DNA of 64,000 nt from Nonomuraea spiralis (GCF_014648435.1 NZ_BMRC01000016.1:146592-210591), one strand, 5' to 3'; shown: positions 32,177 through 41,914, numbered from the stretch's first letter. Program-made: numbers and translations. Notes: generated by a model not told the origin, from the letters alone.

Positions 32177-33256
32177 CTACTGAAAAGGTTTCTCAAGCAA
32201 GAAATCGAGGCCGTCCGCCCTGCCGAGGTGCACCGTCCGCCGCACCTGACGGTTCACCAGCGTGAGCGGGCCGCGCGCGCTGACGATCGTGGTGCCGTCG
32301 GCGACCGCGTCGAGCGCCGGGACGGCCAGGCTGCCCGCCCGCCCCGACAGCGCGGCGAGCATCGCGACGGCCTCGTAGCAGCCCTGGCCGTGGGCGTTGA
32401 GCATGGGGGCGTACGGGCCGAAGCGTTTGGCGTACCGTTCGGCGAAGTCGAGGCTCGCCTCGGTCGGCAGGTCGCGGAAGTAGCCCATCGACGCGTAGAG
32501 CTCGCCGGTGCCGTCGCCGCCGATGCCGAGCAGGCCGTGCTCCTCCAGCGCGCCGCACAGCCGGGCCGCGCCGAGCCCGCTCGCCGCGTAGGCCCGGTTG
32601 AAGGCCACCAGGTCGCTGCCGATCAGCGTGAGCAGGATCGCGTCGGGGCGGGCGTCGGCGATCCGGCCGAGCCGGGAGGCCGCCTCGCCGTACCGGACGA
32701 ACGCCTCGCCGACGACGGTCGCGCCGCGCGCGTGCAGCCGCCGGCGCGCGCCCGCGTGCACCAGGCGCGGCCAGACGTAGTCGTTGCCCAGCAGGTACCA
32801 GCGCCGCGCCCGGTGGACCTGGACCAGCCATTCGATGCCGGGTTCGAGCTGCCGGCCCGGGGTCTCGCCGAGGAAGTAGACACCCGGCGCGTGCCCACCG
32901 CCCTCGTACGGCGGCGCGTACACGAACGGGACCCGTCCGCCGATCGCGGCGACCACGTCCACGCGCACGTCGCTGGCGTGCGTACCGGCGACCGCCTCGA
33001 CCGTGCCGGACGCGACCAGCCCGGCCACCTCGGCCGCCACCTCGGGCCCCGGCCGGCCGCCGTCGACGAGCACCAGCTCGACCTGCCTGCCGAGGACGCC
33101 GCCCCGGGCGTTGACCTCCTCGGCGGCCAGCACGGCGCAGTTGATCGCGCACGGCCCCACCAGCCCGAGCACCCCGGACACGGGCACGACCAAGCCGATC
33201 CGGACCGCGTCCGAGGGGATGAGCCGGGCCTCGAAAGGATCGACGATCGCCGTCAC
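32177..33256 (-). CDS. AmiC-like amide-sensing periplasmic-binding-fold protein (cytosolic)
   Basis: A 359-residue Peripla_BP_6-type ligand-binding protein with no signal peptide (MTAIVDPFEARLIPSDAVRI), so it stays in the cytosol. It resembles AmiC of Pseudomonas, the amide sensor that holds the antiterminator AmiR: VYAPPYEGGGHAPGVYFLGE and LLGNDYVWPRLVHAGARRRL match the ligand-site regions as I remember them. No ANTAR protein like AmiR is encoded nearby. It heads the amide operon and is divergent from a MarR gene. A role as intracellular amide sensor is inferred from family and context. Confidence 0.8.
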   Translation of the reverse strand: MTAIVDPFEARLIPSDAVRIGLVVPVSGVLGLVGPCAINCAVLAAEEVNARGGVLGRQVELVLVDGGRPGPEVAAEVAGLVASGTVEAVAGTHASDVRVDVVAAIGGRVPFVYAPPYEGGGHAPGVYFLGETPGRQLEPGIEWLVQVHRARRWYLLGNDYVWPRLVHAGARRRLHARGATVVGEAFVRYGEAASRLGRIADARPDAILLTLIGSDLVAFNRAYAASGLGAARLCGALEEHGLLGIGGDGTGELYASMGYFRDLPTEASLDFAERYAKRFGPYAPMLNAHGQGCYEAVAMLAALSGRAGSLAVPALDAVADGTTIVSARGPLTLVNRQVRRTVHLGRADGLDFLLEKPFQ

Positions 33257-33307
33257 GCGGACGAGTATCCTCCGAACTAGCTCTCCGGTGAAAGGACCTG
33301 ATCTGTC
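33257..33307. promoter_or_regulatory. Divergent promoter/operator of amide operon and marR
   Basis: These 51 bp separate the AmiC-like start and the MarR start. TATCCT near 33265 could be a rightward -10 and GGTGAAAGGA supplies the marR Shine-Dalgarno. TCCT...AGGA arms flank the middle, but I cannot define a clean palindrome. Divergent placement makes this the expected MarR binding site. Confidence 0.4.
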
Positions 33308-33754
33308 ATGGCTAATTCCGGGCTGGGGTCCTCACTCGCGTACCTGCTCAGCCGGGCCGAACGCAGCGTCACGCGCGGTCTGGCGACGACGCTGGCCGGT
33401 GAGGACGTCACGGTCGAGCAGTGGCGCATCCTGCGCGCGCTGGCCGACGGGCGTGGTCATTCGATGGGGGAGCTGGCCGAGGCGGTGCTCATGCCGCACC
33501 CGACGCTCACCAAGGCGGTCGACCGGCTGATCGACCGCGCGCTGGTCCACCGGGGCGCGTCGGCGGGCGACCGGCGGCGGGTGGCGGTGTTCCTGGCCGA
33601 CCGGGGGCGCGACCTGCTGGCACGTGTGGACGGCACGGTGGCCGAGCACCACCGGGCCATCGCCGCCGCGTTCGGCGACGAGCGTACGGGACGGCTGATG
33701 CGCGAGCTTGAGGACCTGGTCACCGCCCTTGACTACGCACCGGTCAAGTCCTGA
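33308..33754 (+). CDS. MarR-family transcriptional regulator
   Basis: A 148-residue dimeric winged-helix regulator. The DNA-binding region (about residues 32-105) reads VTVEQWRILRALADGRGHSM, then LAEAVLMPHPTLTKAVDRLI and the wing DRRRVAVFLADRGR. Terminal helices form the dimer interface. It lies 51 bp from, and divergent to, the AmiC-like/permease/amidase operon, so it most likely controls that operon, and small amides or aromatic acids may be effectors. Confidence 0.88.
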   Translation: MANSGLGSSLAYLLSRAERSVTRGLATTLAGEDVTVEQWRILRALADGRGHSMGELAEAVLMPHPTLTKAVDRLIDRALVHRGASAGDRRRVAVFLADRGRDLLARVDGTVAEHHRAIAAAFGDERTGRLMRELEDLVTALDYAPVKS

Positions 33755-33764
33755 GCCCCGGCGG

Positions 33765-33959
33765 TCAGCTCTCGTGGCGTTTCCTGTCGTGGTCGGCCCA
33801 CAGCAGGAGCGCCACGCCGGCGACCGCGAGCCCCAGGTAGGCCATCAGCGGCAGCTCGACGAGCCGCCCCACGAACCCCCATTCGCTGTCGAACCAGACG
33901 CGCCCGACGAACCCGCCGAGCCCTTGGATGACGGCCATGATCCCGATGAATCCCCTCAT
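33765..33959 (-). CDS. Small two-helix membrane protein
   Basis: A 64-residue hypothetical protein. Two hydrophobic stretches (MRGFIGIMAVIQGLGGFVGR and LPLMAYLGLAVAGVALLLWA) are separated by an aromatic loop VWFDSEWGF, with a charged C-terminus DHDRKRHES. I recognise no family. ATG at 33959 is chosen because translation upstream of it is not membrane-like. It is convergent with marR and follows glutamate dehydrogenase on the other side. Confidence 0.55.
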   Translation of the reverse strand: MRGFIGIMAVIQGLGGFVGRVWFDSEWGFVGRLVELPLMAYLGLAVAGVALLLWADHDRKRHES

Positions 33960-34031
33960 GCCTGCGACAGTGGCAGAACATGACCCGCCCCGGCATCGAA
34001 CCTTGGACGGGTCACGTGCGACCAAAGTAGG

Positions 34032-35309
<1,278 letters not shown>

Positions 35310-35346
35310 GGTCGAGTTTCCTCCTGTATGCGCGCCCATTTTGTGG

Positions 35347-35368
35347 GAGAAGGCGCCGTTGCCTTCTC
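35347..35368. promoter_or_regulatory. Hairpin in the glutamate dehydrogenase 5' UTR
   Basis: GAGAAGGC (35347-35354) and GCCTTCTC (35361-35368) form a perfect 8-bp inverted repeat with a 6-nt spacer, about 40 bp before the GDH start. It could be an RNA hairpin in the leader or an operator. Confidence 0.4.
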
Positions 35369-35392
35369 TCTTGGGCGTGTTGTCTCGATCAT

Positions 35393-35422
35393 CCTAGGCC
35401 GGGCAGTTTGACCTTGCCTAGG
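35393..35422. promoter_or_regulatory. Paired CCTAGG sites upstream of gdh
   Basis: CCTAGG occurs at 35393-35398 and 35417-35422, 24 bp apart. Because each is self-complementary, the pair forms a larger symmetric arrangement. TTTGACC lies between them and may be a -35 for the rightward phosphatase gene. The pair sits where a regulator of gdh could bind; no protein is assigned. Confidence 0.35.
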
Positions 35423-35524
35423 TTATGAAGGGATATCCAAGCCGTTGATCAACGTGCTGGGAACGTGCCACTCTGGCAGGCTAACGAGCGAGAGTGTGCC
35501 GAATCGTCGAAACCGGGGGGTTGG

Positions 35525-37084
35525 ATGCCCGCACTCGTGGTTGGGCCCATGTTGCGTCACGTCGACTCGGTCAGCGCCTCGATCTGGGTGGAGACCGGCG
35601 AGCCCTGCACGGTCACCGTCGAAGCGGCAGGCAGGGCTTATCGGTCGCCCACCTTCACCGTGCACGGTCACCACTACGCGATCGTGGATCTCGTTGGCCT
35701 GTCCCAGGATATCGCCTCCTATTCCGTCAGCCTCGACGGGGACCAGGTGTGGCCCCTGGCGGGTCGTCCGGCCAGCCGCATCCGGTTAATGCCCGCCGAA
35801 GGGCCGCGCAGGATGGCGTTCGGCTCGTGCCGCACCAGCGTGCCGCACGACTCGGCGCACGTCCGCACCCACGGCGACGACGTGCTGCGCGCCTACGGCG
35901 TGAGCCTCATGCGCGCCGGCGACGAGGACTGGCCCGACCTGCTGCTGCTCCTCGGCGACCAGGTCTACGCCGACAACCCGTCCCCCCAGATGCTCGACTA
36001 CATCCACGCGCGCAGGAACACCGAGCCGCAGGGCGAGATCGCCGACTTCGAGGAGTACGCCGAGCTCTACCGCCAGGCGTGGACCGACCCGGAGATCCGC
36101 TGGTTGTTGTCCACCGTGCCCACGGCGATGATCTTCGACGACCACGACCTGCGCGACGACTGGAACACCTCCCACTCCTGGCGGGCCAAGATGGCCCGGA
36201 CGAGCTGGTGGCCCCGCCGCGTGGTCGCGGGGCTCGGGGCCTACTGGGTCTACCAGCACCTCGGCAACCTGACCCCGGCCGAGCGCGCGGACGATCCGCT
36301 GGTACGCGAGCTCACCGAGGGCGGCGGCGACGGCGGGCCGGCCCTCGACGCCTTCGCCGCCAAGGCCGACGCCGAGCCGGGCAGCAACCGCTGGAGCTAC
36401 ACCCGCGACCTCGGGCACACCCGGTTGATCATGATCGACACCAGGTGCGCCAGGCAGCTCACGCCCGGCGACCGGCGCATGCTCGACCCCGAGGAGTGGG
36501 CCTGGCTCGAGGAACAGGCCGCCGCGCCGGCCCGGCGGCTGGTCATCGGCTCCTCGATCCCGTTCCTGCTGCCCGAGGGCGTCCACGGCGTCCAGAACTG
36601 GAACGAGGCGCTGTGCGACGGCAAGTGGGGCCGCACCGCGCAGCGGCTGTCGGAGCAGCTTCGGCAGTTCGTCGACCTGGAGCACTGGGCGGCCTTCCGC
36701 CGCTCGTTCGAGGACCTGTCCAGGCTGCTGGTCCGGCTCGGCAGGCCCGCGGTGATCCTGTCCGGCGACGTCCACTACTCCTATCTGGCCAAGGCGTCGG
36801 CCGGGCAGATCCACCAGGTCGTCTGCTCGCCGATCCGCAACCCGCTGAGCCGGCTGCTGCGCTGGGCCAACGTGCTCACCCAGTTCGGGCTGGCGACGCT
36901 GGTCGGCGGGCTGCTCGCGCGGCTGGCCGGCATCCGGCGGCCGCCGTTCCGGTGGCGGGTGACCAAGGGGCCCTGGTTCCAGAACGCGCTGGCCACGCTG
37001 ACCTTCCCCGACGAGGTCGAGGTCACCTGGTACGAGTCGACGGGCGACGGGGTCCGGCCGATCGACTCGGTCCGCCTGTCGTAG
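35525..37084 (+). CDS. PhoD-like alkaline phosphatase-family protein
   Basis: A 519-residue metallophosphoesterase related to PhoD. The N-terminal beta domain begins MPALVVGPMLRHVDSVSASI. The metal-site blocks of the catalytic domain follow: MAFGSCRTSVPHDS, LLLLLGDQVYADNPS, AMIFDDHDLRDDWN and VILSGDVHYSYLA. Unlike secreted PhoD enzymes it has no visible signal peptide, so it may act in the cytosol or be exported unusually. ATG at 35525 is chosen because the PhoD_N region starts there; an in-frame ATG at 35465 exists. A methyltransferase gene starts 10 bp later. Confidence 0.88.
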   Translation: MPALVVGPMLRHVDSVSASIWVETGEPCTVTVEAAGRAYRSPTFTVHGHHYAIVDLVGLSQDIASYSVSLDGDQVWPLAGRPASRIRLMPAEGPRRMAFGSCRTSVPHDSAHVRTHGDDVLRAYGVSLMRAGDEDWPDLLLLLGDQVYADNPSPQMLDYIHARRNTEPQGEIADFEEYAELYRQAWTDPEIRWLLSTVPTAMIFDDHDLRDDWNTSHSWRAKMARTSWWPRRVVAGLGAYWVYQHLGNLTPAERADDPLVRELTEGGGDGGPALDAFAAKADAEPGSNRWSYTRDLGHTRLIMIDTRCARQLTPGDRRMLDPEEWAWLEEQAAAPARRLVIGSSIPFLLPEGVHGVQNWNEALCDGKWGRTAQRLSEQLRQFVDLEHWAAFRRSFEDLSRLLVRLGRPAVILSGDVHYSYLAKASAGQIHQVVCSPIRNPLSRLLRWANVLTQFGLATLVGGLLARLAGIRRPPFRWRVTKGPWFQNALATLTFPDEVEVTWYESTGDGVRPIDSVRLS

Positions 37085-37094
37085 AAATGACCTC

Positions 37095-37811
37095 ATGAGC
37101 GACGACCAGTACTCCCTCGCCGTCCCCTTCTACGACCTGTGGCACGAGGACGGGCACGTCCCCGAGATCCGCGAGCTGCTGCCGCCCCTGCTGAAGGGGG
37201 TGCGGCGCAGCGTCATGGAGATCGGCGCGGGCACCGGCCTGATCACCGAGCTGATCGTCCGGGAGACGACGGCAGACGTCTACGCCGTCGAACCGGCGCT
37301 CGCCATGCGGTCGGTGTTGCTGTCGCGGGTGGCCGCCAGCGAGGAGGCGCGCCGCCGCGTCACCGTGCTGCCGTACGGGGCGCTCGACGTCGACGTGGAC
37401 GAGCCGGTCGAGGCGATCGTGATGATCTCGGTGTTGCAGGCGTTCCCGGCGGCGCGGCGGGAGGAGTTGTGGCGGGTGCTGGCCCGGCAGCTCCAGCCGG
37501 GCGGGCTGCTGCTGTTCAACTGGCGCGAGCGGCCCGCGCCCACGCCGGGTGAGCTGGAGCTCATGGGGGCGTACCAGGTCGGGCGGCACTCGTACGAGGT
37601 CTGGGGGCAGGTGGTCGAGGTCGCCGGCGAGACCGTACGCTCCCGCTTCCTCTACCGGGTCAGGCAGCGCGGCGTGGTGATCGGCGAGGACGAGGTCACC
37701 AGCGAGGCCCACCGGCCGGGCGGCGAGCGGCTGGCCGCGGAGCTGACCGCGGCCGGGTTCGCCAGGGACGAGGCTCCCGACGGCCTGGCGGCCTGGCGCA
37801 GGACGGCATAG
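37095..37811 (+). CDS. Class I SAM-dependent methyltransferase
   Basis: A 238-residue Rossmann-fold methyltransferase. Motif I is VMEIGAGTGLITELIVRET (about residues 40-58). The acidic motif II is AVEPALAMRSVL, and motif IV/V includes AIVMISVLQAFPAARREELW with ARQLQPGGLLLFNW. The opening YSLAVPFYDLWHED resembles small-molecule methyltransferases. The substrate is unknown. Its close spacing to the phosphatase gene implies co-transcription. Confidence 0.85.
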   Translation: MSDDQYSLAVPFYDLWHEDGHVPEIRELLPPLLKGVRRSVMEIGAGTGLITELIVRETTADVYAVEPALAMRSVLLSRVAASEEARRRVTVLPYGALDVDVDEPVEAIVMISVLQAFPAARREELWRVLARQLQPGGLLLFNWRERPAPTPGELELMGAYQVGRHSYEVWGQVVEVAGETVRSRFLYRVRQRGVVIGEDEVTSEAHRPGGERLAAELTAAGFARDEAPDGLAAWRRTA

Positions 37812-37835
37812 CCGGAAGGCAGCCGGAGAAAGGTG

Positions 37836-37848
37836 GAACCGGGTTCCC
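37836..37848. promoter_or_regulatory. GGAACC-G-GGTTCC palindrome upstream of ECF gene
   Basis: A perfect 13-bp palindrome lies 45 bp before the ECF sigma start. Its left half also resembles the GGAAC -35 element read by many ECF sigma factors, so it may mark autoregulation of the sigma gene. No matching -10 was found with certainty. Confidence 0.4.
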
Positions 37849-37892
37849 CCATGCGGCCAAGAACAGGGTGACCGCATGAGAGAGGACCGGAC

Positions 37893-38486
37893 GTGGTGAG
37901 TGTCGAGGACAGAACCGAAACGCTGGATGACTCGACGTTGATCGGGCATTCGCTCGGCGACCCCGAGCGTTTCGCGGCGTTGTTCGACCGGCACGCCGAC
38001 GAGATCCACAGGTACGCCGCCCGGCGCCTGGGCGCGGAACTGGCCGACGACGTGACCGGCGAGGTGTTCCTCCTCGCCTTCCGCGGACGCGCCCGCTACG
38101 ACCGCTCGCTTCCCGACGCCAGACCTTGGTTGTACGGCATCGCGACCAAGGTCGTGTCCCAGCACCGCAGGGCCGAACGGCGGCGCACCGCGGCCATGGC
38201 CAGGGTGGGCGCCGAGCGTCCGGGCGGCTTCGACGAGCGCAGCGCCGACCGGGTCACCGCCGAGCAGCTCCAGCCTCGCCTGGCCAAGGCGCTGACCAGG
38301 CTCAGCGCGGGCGAGCGCGACCTGCTGCTGCTCGTGGCATGGGCCGACCTGACCTACGAGGACGCCGCCCGCGCCCTCGGCGTGCCCGTCGGCACCGTTC
38401 GATCCAGGTTGCACCGGCTCCGCGTCAAGGTACGCAGGGCGCTCGGCGGCATCGACCCCTTCGCAGAGGAGCCCCAGCATGGATGA
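37893..38486 (+). CDS. ECF-family RNA polymerase sigma factor
   Basis: A 197-residue sigma factor. Region 2 (about residues 28-95) has FAALFDRHADEIHRYAARRL, then ADDVTGEVFLLAFRGRARYD and RPWLYGIATKVVSQHRRAER. Region 4 (about 130-185) has LSAGERDLLLLVAWADLTYE and GVPVGTVRSRLHRLR. The GTG at 37893 or a GTG one codon later may be used. It overlaps the next gene by 8 bp; that gene encodes the membrane partner typical of this sigma group. Confidence 0.92.
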   Translation: MVSVEDRTETLDDSTLIGHSLGDPERFAALFDRHADEIHRYAARRLGAELADDVTGEVFLLAFRGRARYDRSLPDARPWLYGIATKVVSQHRRAERRRTAAMARVGAERPGGFDERSADRVTAEQLQPRLAKALTRLSAGERDLLLLVAWADLTYEDAARALGVPVGTVRSRLHRLRVKVRRALGGIDPFAEEPQHG

Positions 38487-39723
38487 CGAGATCCGTACCT
38501 TCGCCGACGGCAGGCCGTCCGCGCCGTCGTACGAGCCGCAGGCCCGCGCGCGGGCCAGGGAACGGCTGCTGGCCGAGGCGCGCGGCGGGCGACGCCTGCG
38601 GCTGCCGAGGCTGGGCTGGCAGACGGCCGCCGCGTTCGGTGTCACGGTCGTCCTGGTCGGCGGCGTGGCGGTGGCGCTGTCCGGCCAGAACACGCCGGGC
38701 GCCCGCCCGGCCACGTCCGTGGTGCTCACGACCGGCGAGCTGAACCCCCGGCCGGACCAGTTCATCCTGGTCGAGTCCGACACCATGTACGGCGCGCACT
38801 CGGTCAACGGCTCCGGAGGGGAGAGCCGCCACCTCTACCGCCAGCACCGCAAGATCTGGAAGTCGGTGGACGGCAGCAAGGACGGCCTGCTGCTGATCGA
38901 AGGCCGGGAGCCGCGGCCCTGGCCGGGCGAGCCGCTGCCCGCGGACGCCGGGAACTGGCAGGGCAGCCAGTGGAACCGGCTCGCCTCCTGCCCCGATCTG
39001 CGTGGCTCCAACCGCGACGACTACGTCTACCTGAGCACGCTCCCGGCCGACGCCACGGCCATGCGGAACGGCCTCTACCAGCCGGTCCCCCAGGGAAAGG
39101 CCATCAGCGCCGACGCCGCCGCCTTCACCCGCGCCGGCGACCTCGTCAGGGAGAACTACCTGCCCAAGCCGCAGCGGGACGCGCTGTTCGAGGCCGTGAA
39201 GGCGATCCCCGGCGTCGAGGTGGCCGAGGGCGTGGCCGACTCCTCGGGACGCGTGGGCGTGGCGCTGGGCCGGGTCACCGACTTCGGGGTGCGCGAGGAG
39301 CTGATCTTCGACCCGGTCGAGCACATGTTCCTCGGCGAGCGGCAGACGGCGGCCGGTGAGCAGGCCGGGGCGCCCAAGGGCAGCGTGCTGGCCCTGACGG
39401 CCCAGCTCGACGTCTCGGTGGTGGACACCCTGCCGGACGCCCCCGACGCCGGTGCCGACGCGAGCTGCGCGGTGGAGACCCTGGCCCCCACCCCCATCCC
39501 CTCGGAGACCGACGTGGCGACGTCGGAGCAGCCGGCGGCCGAGGTGACGATCACGTCCACCCTGGCGCCGCCCACGGACGAGCCGGGCGACGGGCCGGAG
39601 CCCACCGACACGCCCACCCCGGGTGACGGGTCGAAGCCCAAGCCCACCGACACGCCCACCCCGGGCGACGGGTCGAAGCCGGAGCCCACGCGTACCGTCA
39701 CGCCCACCCCGGCCGGCTCCTGA
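38479..39723 (+). CDS. CU044_5270-family membrane protein, sigma-factor partner
   Basis: A 414-residue bitopic membrane protein. The cytosolic N-terminus (about residues 1-50) precedes one transmembrane helix (TAAAFGVTVVLVGGVAVALS, about 53-72). A large extracytoplasmic domain (FILVESDTMYGAHSV onward, ending near residue 330) follows. The last 80 residues are a Thr/Pro-rich, wall-spanning tail with the repeat PTDTPTPGDGSKP. Families like this sit directly behind ECF factors in actinomycetes and probably sense or restrain them. It starts inside the sigma gene, so the pair is coupled. Confidence 0.85.
   Translation: MDDEIRTFADGRPSAPSYEPQARARARERLLAEARGGRRLRLPRLGWQTAAAFGVTVVLVGGVAVALSGQNTPGARPATSVVLTTGELNPRPDQFILVESDTMYGAHSVNGSGGESRHLYRQHRKIWKSVDGSKDGLLLIEGREPRPWPGEPLPADAGNWQGSQWNRLASCPDLRGSNRDDYVYLSTLPADATAMRNGLYQPVPQGKAISADAAAFTRAGDLVRENYLPKPQRDALFEAVKAIPGVEVAEGVADSSGRVGVALGRVTDFGVREELIFDPVEHMFLGERQTAAGEQAGAPKGSVLALTAQLDVSVVDTLPDAPDAGADASCAVETLAPTPIPSETDVATSEQPAAEVTITSTLAPPTDEPGDGPEPTDTPTPGDGSKPKPTDTPTPGDGSKPEPTRTVTPTPAGS
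39601..39684 (+). repeat. 42-bp tandem repeat encoding a Pro/Thr tail
   Basis: Two consecutive 42-bp units beginning CCCACCGACACGCCCACCCC at 39601 and 39643 encode PTDTPTPGDGSKPK/E each. They differ at a few bases and lie in the cell-wall tail of the CU044_5270 protein, where copy number may vary between strains. Confidence 0.8.
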
Positions 39724-39787
39724 CGGCCGGCGGCTCGTCACCCGGCGGGCCCGCGCAGGCGGGCCCGCCGGGCGCGGCCGTGCGGGC

Positions 39788-40993
39788 CTAGAGGCTTTCC
39801 AGGACGGCGGCGAGCTGGTCGACCGCCCAGACCAGGTCCTCCTCGGAGATCACGATCGGCGGCGCGAGCCGGATCGTGGACCCGTGGGTGTCCTTGGCGA
39901 GCACGCCGCGGGCCATCAGCGCCTTGGACACCTCGCGGCCCGTGCCGAGGGCCGGGTCGATGTCCACGCCCGCCCACAGCCCGCGACCGCGCACCGCCAC
40001 CACGCCCTTGCCGATCAGCTCGCGCAGCCGGGCGTGCAGCACCTCGCCGAGCCTGGCGGCCCTGGCCTGGAACTCGCCGGTGTTCAGGATGTCGATGACC
40101 GCGATCCCGACCGCGCAGGCCAGCGGGTTGCCGCCGAACGTGGACCCGTGCTGGCCCGGCTTGATGACCCCGAGGACGTCCTCGTCCGCGGCGACGGCCG
40201 ACACCGGCACCACGCCGCCGCCGAGCGCCTTGCCCAGGATGTACATGTCGGGCATGACGTTCTCGTGGTCGCAGGCGAACGTGCGGCCGGTGCGGCCGAG
40301 CCCGGACTGGATCTCGTCGGCGATCATCAGCACGTTGTTCTCGGTGCAGATGCGCCTGACCTCGGTCAGGTAGCCGTCCGGCGGCACGAGCACGCCCGCC
40401 TCGCCCTGGATCGGCTCGACGAGGACGGCCACCGTGTTGTCGTCGACGGCCTCCCTGATCGCCTCGGCCGACCCGTAACGCACGATCTTGAACCCGGGCG
40501 TGTACGGCCCGAACCCGTCGTGCGCGTCGGGGTCGGTCGAGAAGCTGATGATCGTGGTGGTGCGGCCGTGGAAGTTGTCCTCCATCACGATGATGTTGGC
40601 CTGCTCGGGCGCCACGCCCTTGACCTCGTAACCCCACTTGCGGGCCACCTTGATCGCGGTCTCGACGGCCTCGGCGCCGGTGTTCATCGGCAGGATCATG
40701 TCCTTGCCGGTGAGGTCGCCGAGCCCGGCGCAGAACCGGGCGAACTGGTCGTGGTAGAACGCCCGGCTGGTCAGCGTGAGGTTCTTGAGCTGCTCCTGGG
40801 CGGCTTCGATGATCTTCGGGTTGCCGTGACCGAAGTTCAGGGACGAATAGCCCGACAGGCAGTCGAGGTAGCGCTTGCCCTCGACGTCGACGACCCACGC
40901 CCCGTGCGCCTCGTGGATGACCACGGGCAGCGGATGGTAGTTGTGCGCGCTGCGGCGCTCGCTCACTTCGATCAGCTCTGCGCTGGTGCTCAT
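39788..40993 (-). CDS. rocD: Ornithine--oxo-acid transaminase
   Basis: A 401-residue class-III PLP aminotransferase converting ornithine and 2-oxoglutarate to glutamate semialdehyde and glutamate. Typical blocks are AHNYHPLPVVIHEAHGAWVV, SGYSSLNFGHGNPKI, NTGAEAVETAIKVARKW, ADEIQSGLGRTG and the PLP Lys in ILGKALGGGVVPVSAVA. The size matches RocD rather than the longer ArgD/BioA forms. ATG at 40993 nearly touches the preceding dimethylargininase stop (40995), so both are one operon under the Lrp-type gene upstream. Confidence 0.93.
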   Translation of the reverse strand: MSTSAELIEVSERRSAHNYHPLPVVIHEAHGAWVVDVEGKRYLDCLSGYSSLNFGHGNPKIIEAAQEQLKNLTLTSRAFYHDQFARFCAGLGDLTGKDMILPMNTGAEAVETAIKVARKWGYEVKGVAPEQANIIVMEDNFHGRTTTIISFSTDPDAHDGFGPYTPGFKIVRYGSAEAIREAVDDNTVAVLVEPIQGEAGVLVPPDGYLTEVRRICTENNVLMIADEIQSGLGRTGRTFACDHENVMPDMYILGKALGGGVVPVSAVAADEDVLGVIKPGQHGSTFGGNPLACAVGIAVIDILNTGEFQARAARLGEVLHARLRELIGKGVVAVRGRGLWAGVDIDPALGTGREVSKALMARGVLAKDTHGSTIRLAPPIVISEEDLVWAVDQLAAVLESL

Positions 40994-40994
40994 G

Positions 40995-41792
40995 TTACTT
41001 CTCCCCCCTGATCTCCAGTGTGCAGCACTTGGGGCCCCCACCGGCCTTGCGCAGCTCCGACAGGTCGACCGGGATCACCTCGTAGCCGCGCCGCTTGAGC
41101 TCCAGCTGCAGCCCGGTCGCCTCGGCGTTGATGACGACGTTCCGGCCGTCGCTGACCGCGTTGAGCCCGAGCACCTCGGCGTCCTCGGCGGTCGCGATCA
41201 CCGCGTCCGGGAACATCACGCGCAGCACCTCCTGGCTGCCCTTGGAGAAGGCGCCGGGGTAGTAGGCGACGTTGCGGCCGTCGAGCGGGAACAGCGCGGT
41301 GTCCAGGTGGTAGAAGCGCGGGTCGACCAGCTTCAGCGAGACGACCGGACGGCCCAGGTACTCCTGCGCCTCCTGGTGGGCGACCACGTCGGTGCGGAAG
41401 CCGGTGCCGGCGAGGATGACCTCGTCGAGGGTGAGGAAGTCGCCCTCGCCCTCGTTGACGTGCGTGGGCTCCAGCGCCGGGTAGCCGCGCTCGGTGAACC
41501 AGCGCAGGTAGGCGGGGCCCTCGGCGCCGCGCTCGGGGAAGGTGAAGCGGGCGCCGTAGACCCGGCCGCCGACGACCAGCGCGCCGTTGGCGGCGAACAC
41601 CATGTCGGGCAGGCCGTCGATCGGGTCGATGAGGCTGACCTCGTGCCCGAGCTCCTCGTAGGCCGACTTCAGTCCCTCCCACTGCCGGATCGCCACCTCA
41701 CGGTCCGCGCCGGCCTCGGGGTTCATCCACGGGTTGATCGCGTACTCGACCGCGAAGTAGTCCGGGCGGCACATGAGGAAGTGTTTGGGCAT
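40995..41792 (-). CDS. ddaH: Dimethylargininase / arginine-deiminase-superfamily hydrolase
   Basis: A 265-residue amidinotransferase-fold enzyme. Family blocks are FLMCRPDYFAVEYAINPWMN, DMVFAANGALVVGGRV with the Asp ligand, EGEGDFLTLDEVILAGTGFR, the catalytic His in RFYHLDTALFPL and the catalytic Cys in GGPKCCTLEIRGEK. It belongs to the group annotated as N,N-dimethylarginine dimethylaminohydrolase; action on arginine itself is possible. Next to rocD it would feed citrulline/ornithine metabolism. ATG at 41792 has GGAG upstream and the frame before it is not coding. Confidence 0.88.
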   Translation of the reverse strand: MPKHFLMCRPDYFAVEYAINPWMNPEAGADREVAIRQWEGLKSAYEELGHEVSLIDPIDGLPDMVFAANGALVVGGRVYGARFTFPERGAEGPAYLRWFTERGYPALEPTHVNEGEGDFLTLDEVILAGTGFRTDVVAHQEAQEYLGRPVVSLKLVDPRFYHLDTALFPLDGRNVAYYPGAFSKGSQEVLRVMFPDAVIATAEDAEVLGLNAVSDGRNVVINAEATGLQLELKRRGYEVIPVDLSELRKAGGGPKCCTLEIRGEK

Positions 41793-41847
41793 GCAGGGCT
41801 CCGTCGTCGTCTGCAGGGAGAATTCCCGTTTCCGGGAGGACGAGGAC

Positions 41848-41906
41848 AGCCTAAGAATTGGTGTTTGCGCAGGCCAAGCGGTGCGCATTGCGCGTTCGCG
41901 CAGGTC
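41848..41906 (-). promoter_or_regulatory. Promoter and TGCGCA-rich operator of ddaH-rocD
   Basis: On the minus strand TTGGCC (41877-41872) and TAGGCT (41853-41848) form a plausible -35/-10 pair with an 18-bp spacer. Between about 41865 and 41906, GCGCA/TGCGC elements recur four times, including the palindrome TGCGCA. Such phased repeats suit an Lrp/AsnC octamer, which is encoded just upstream. The assignment is inference. Confidence 0.4.
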
Positions 41907-41914
41907 TGTTGCGT

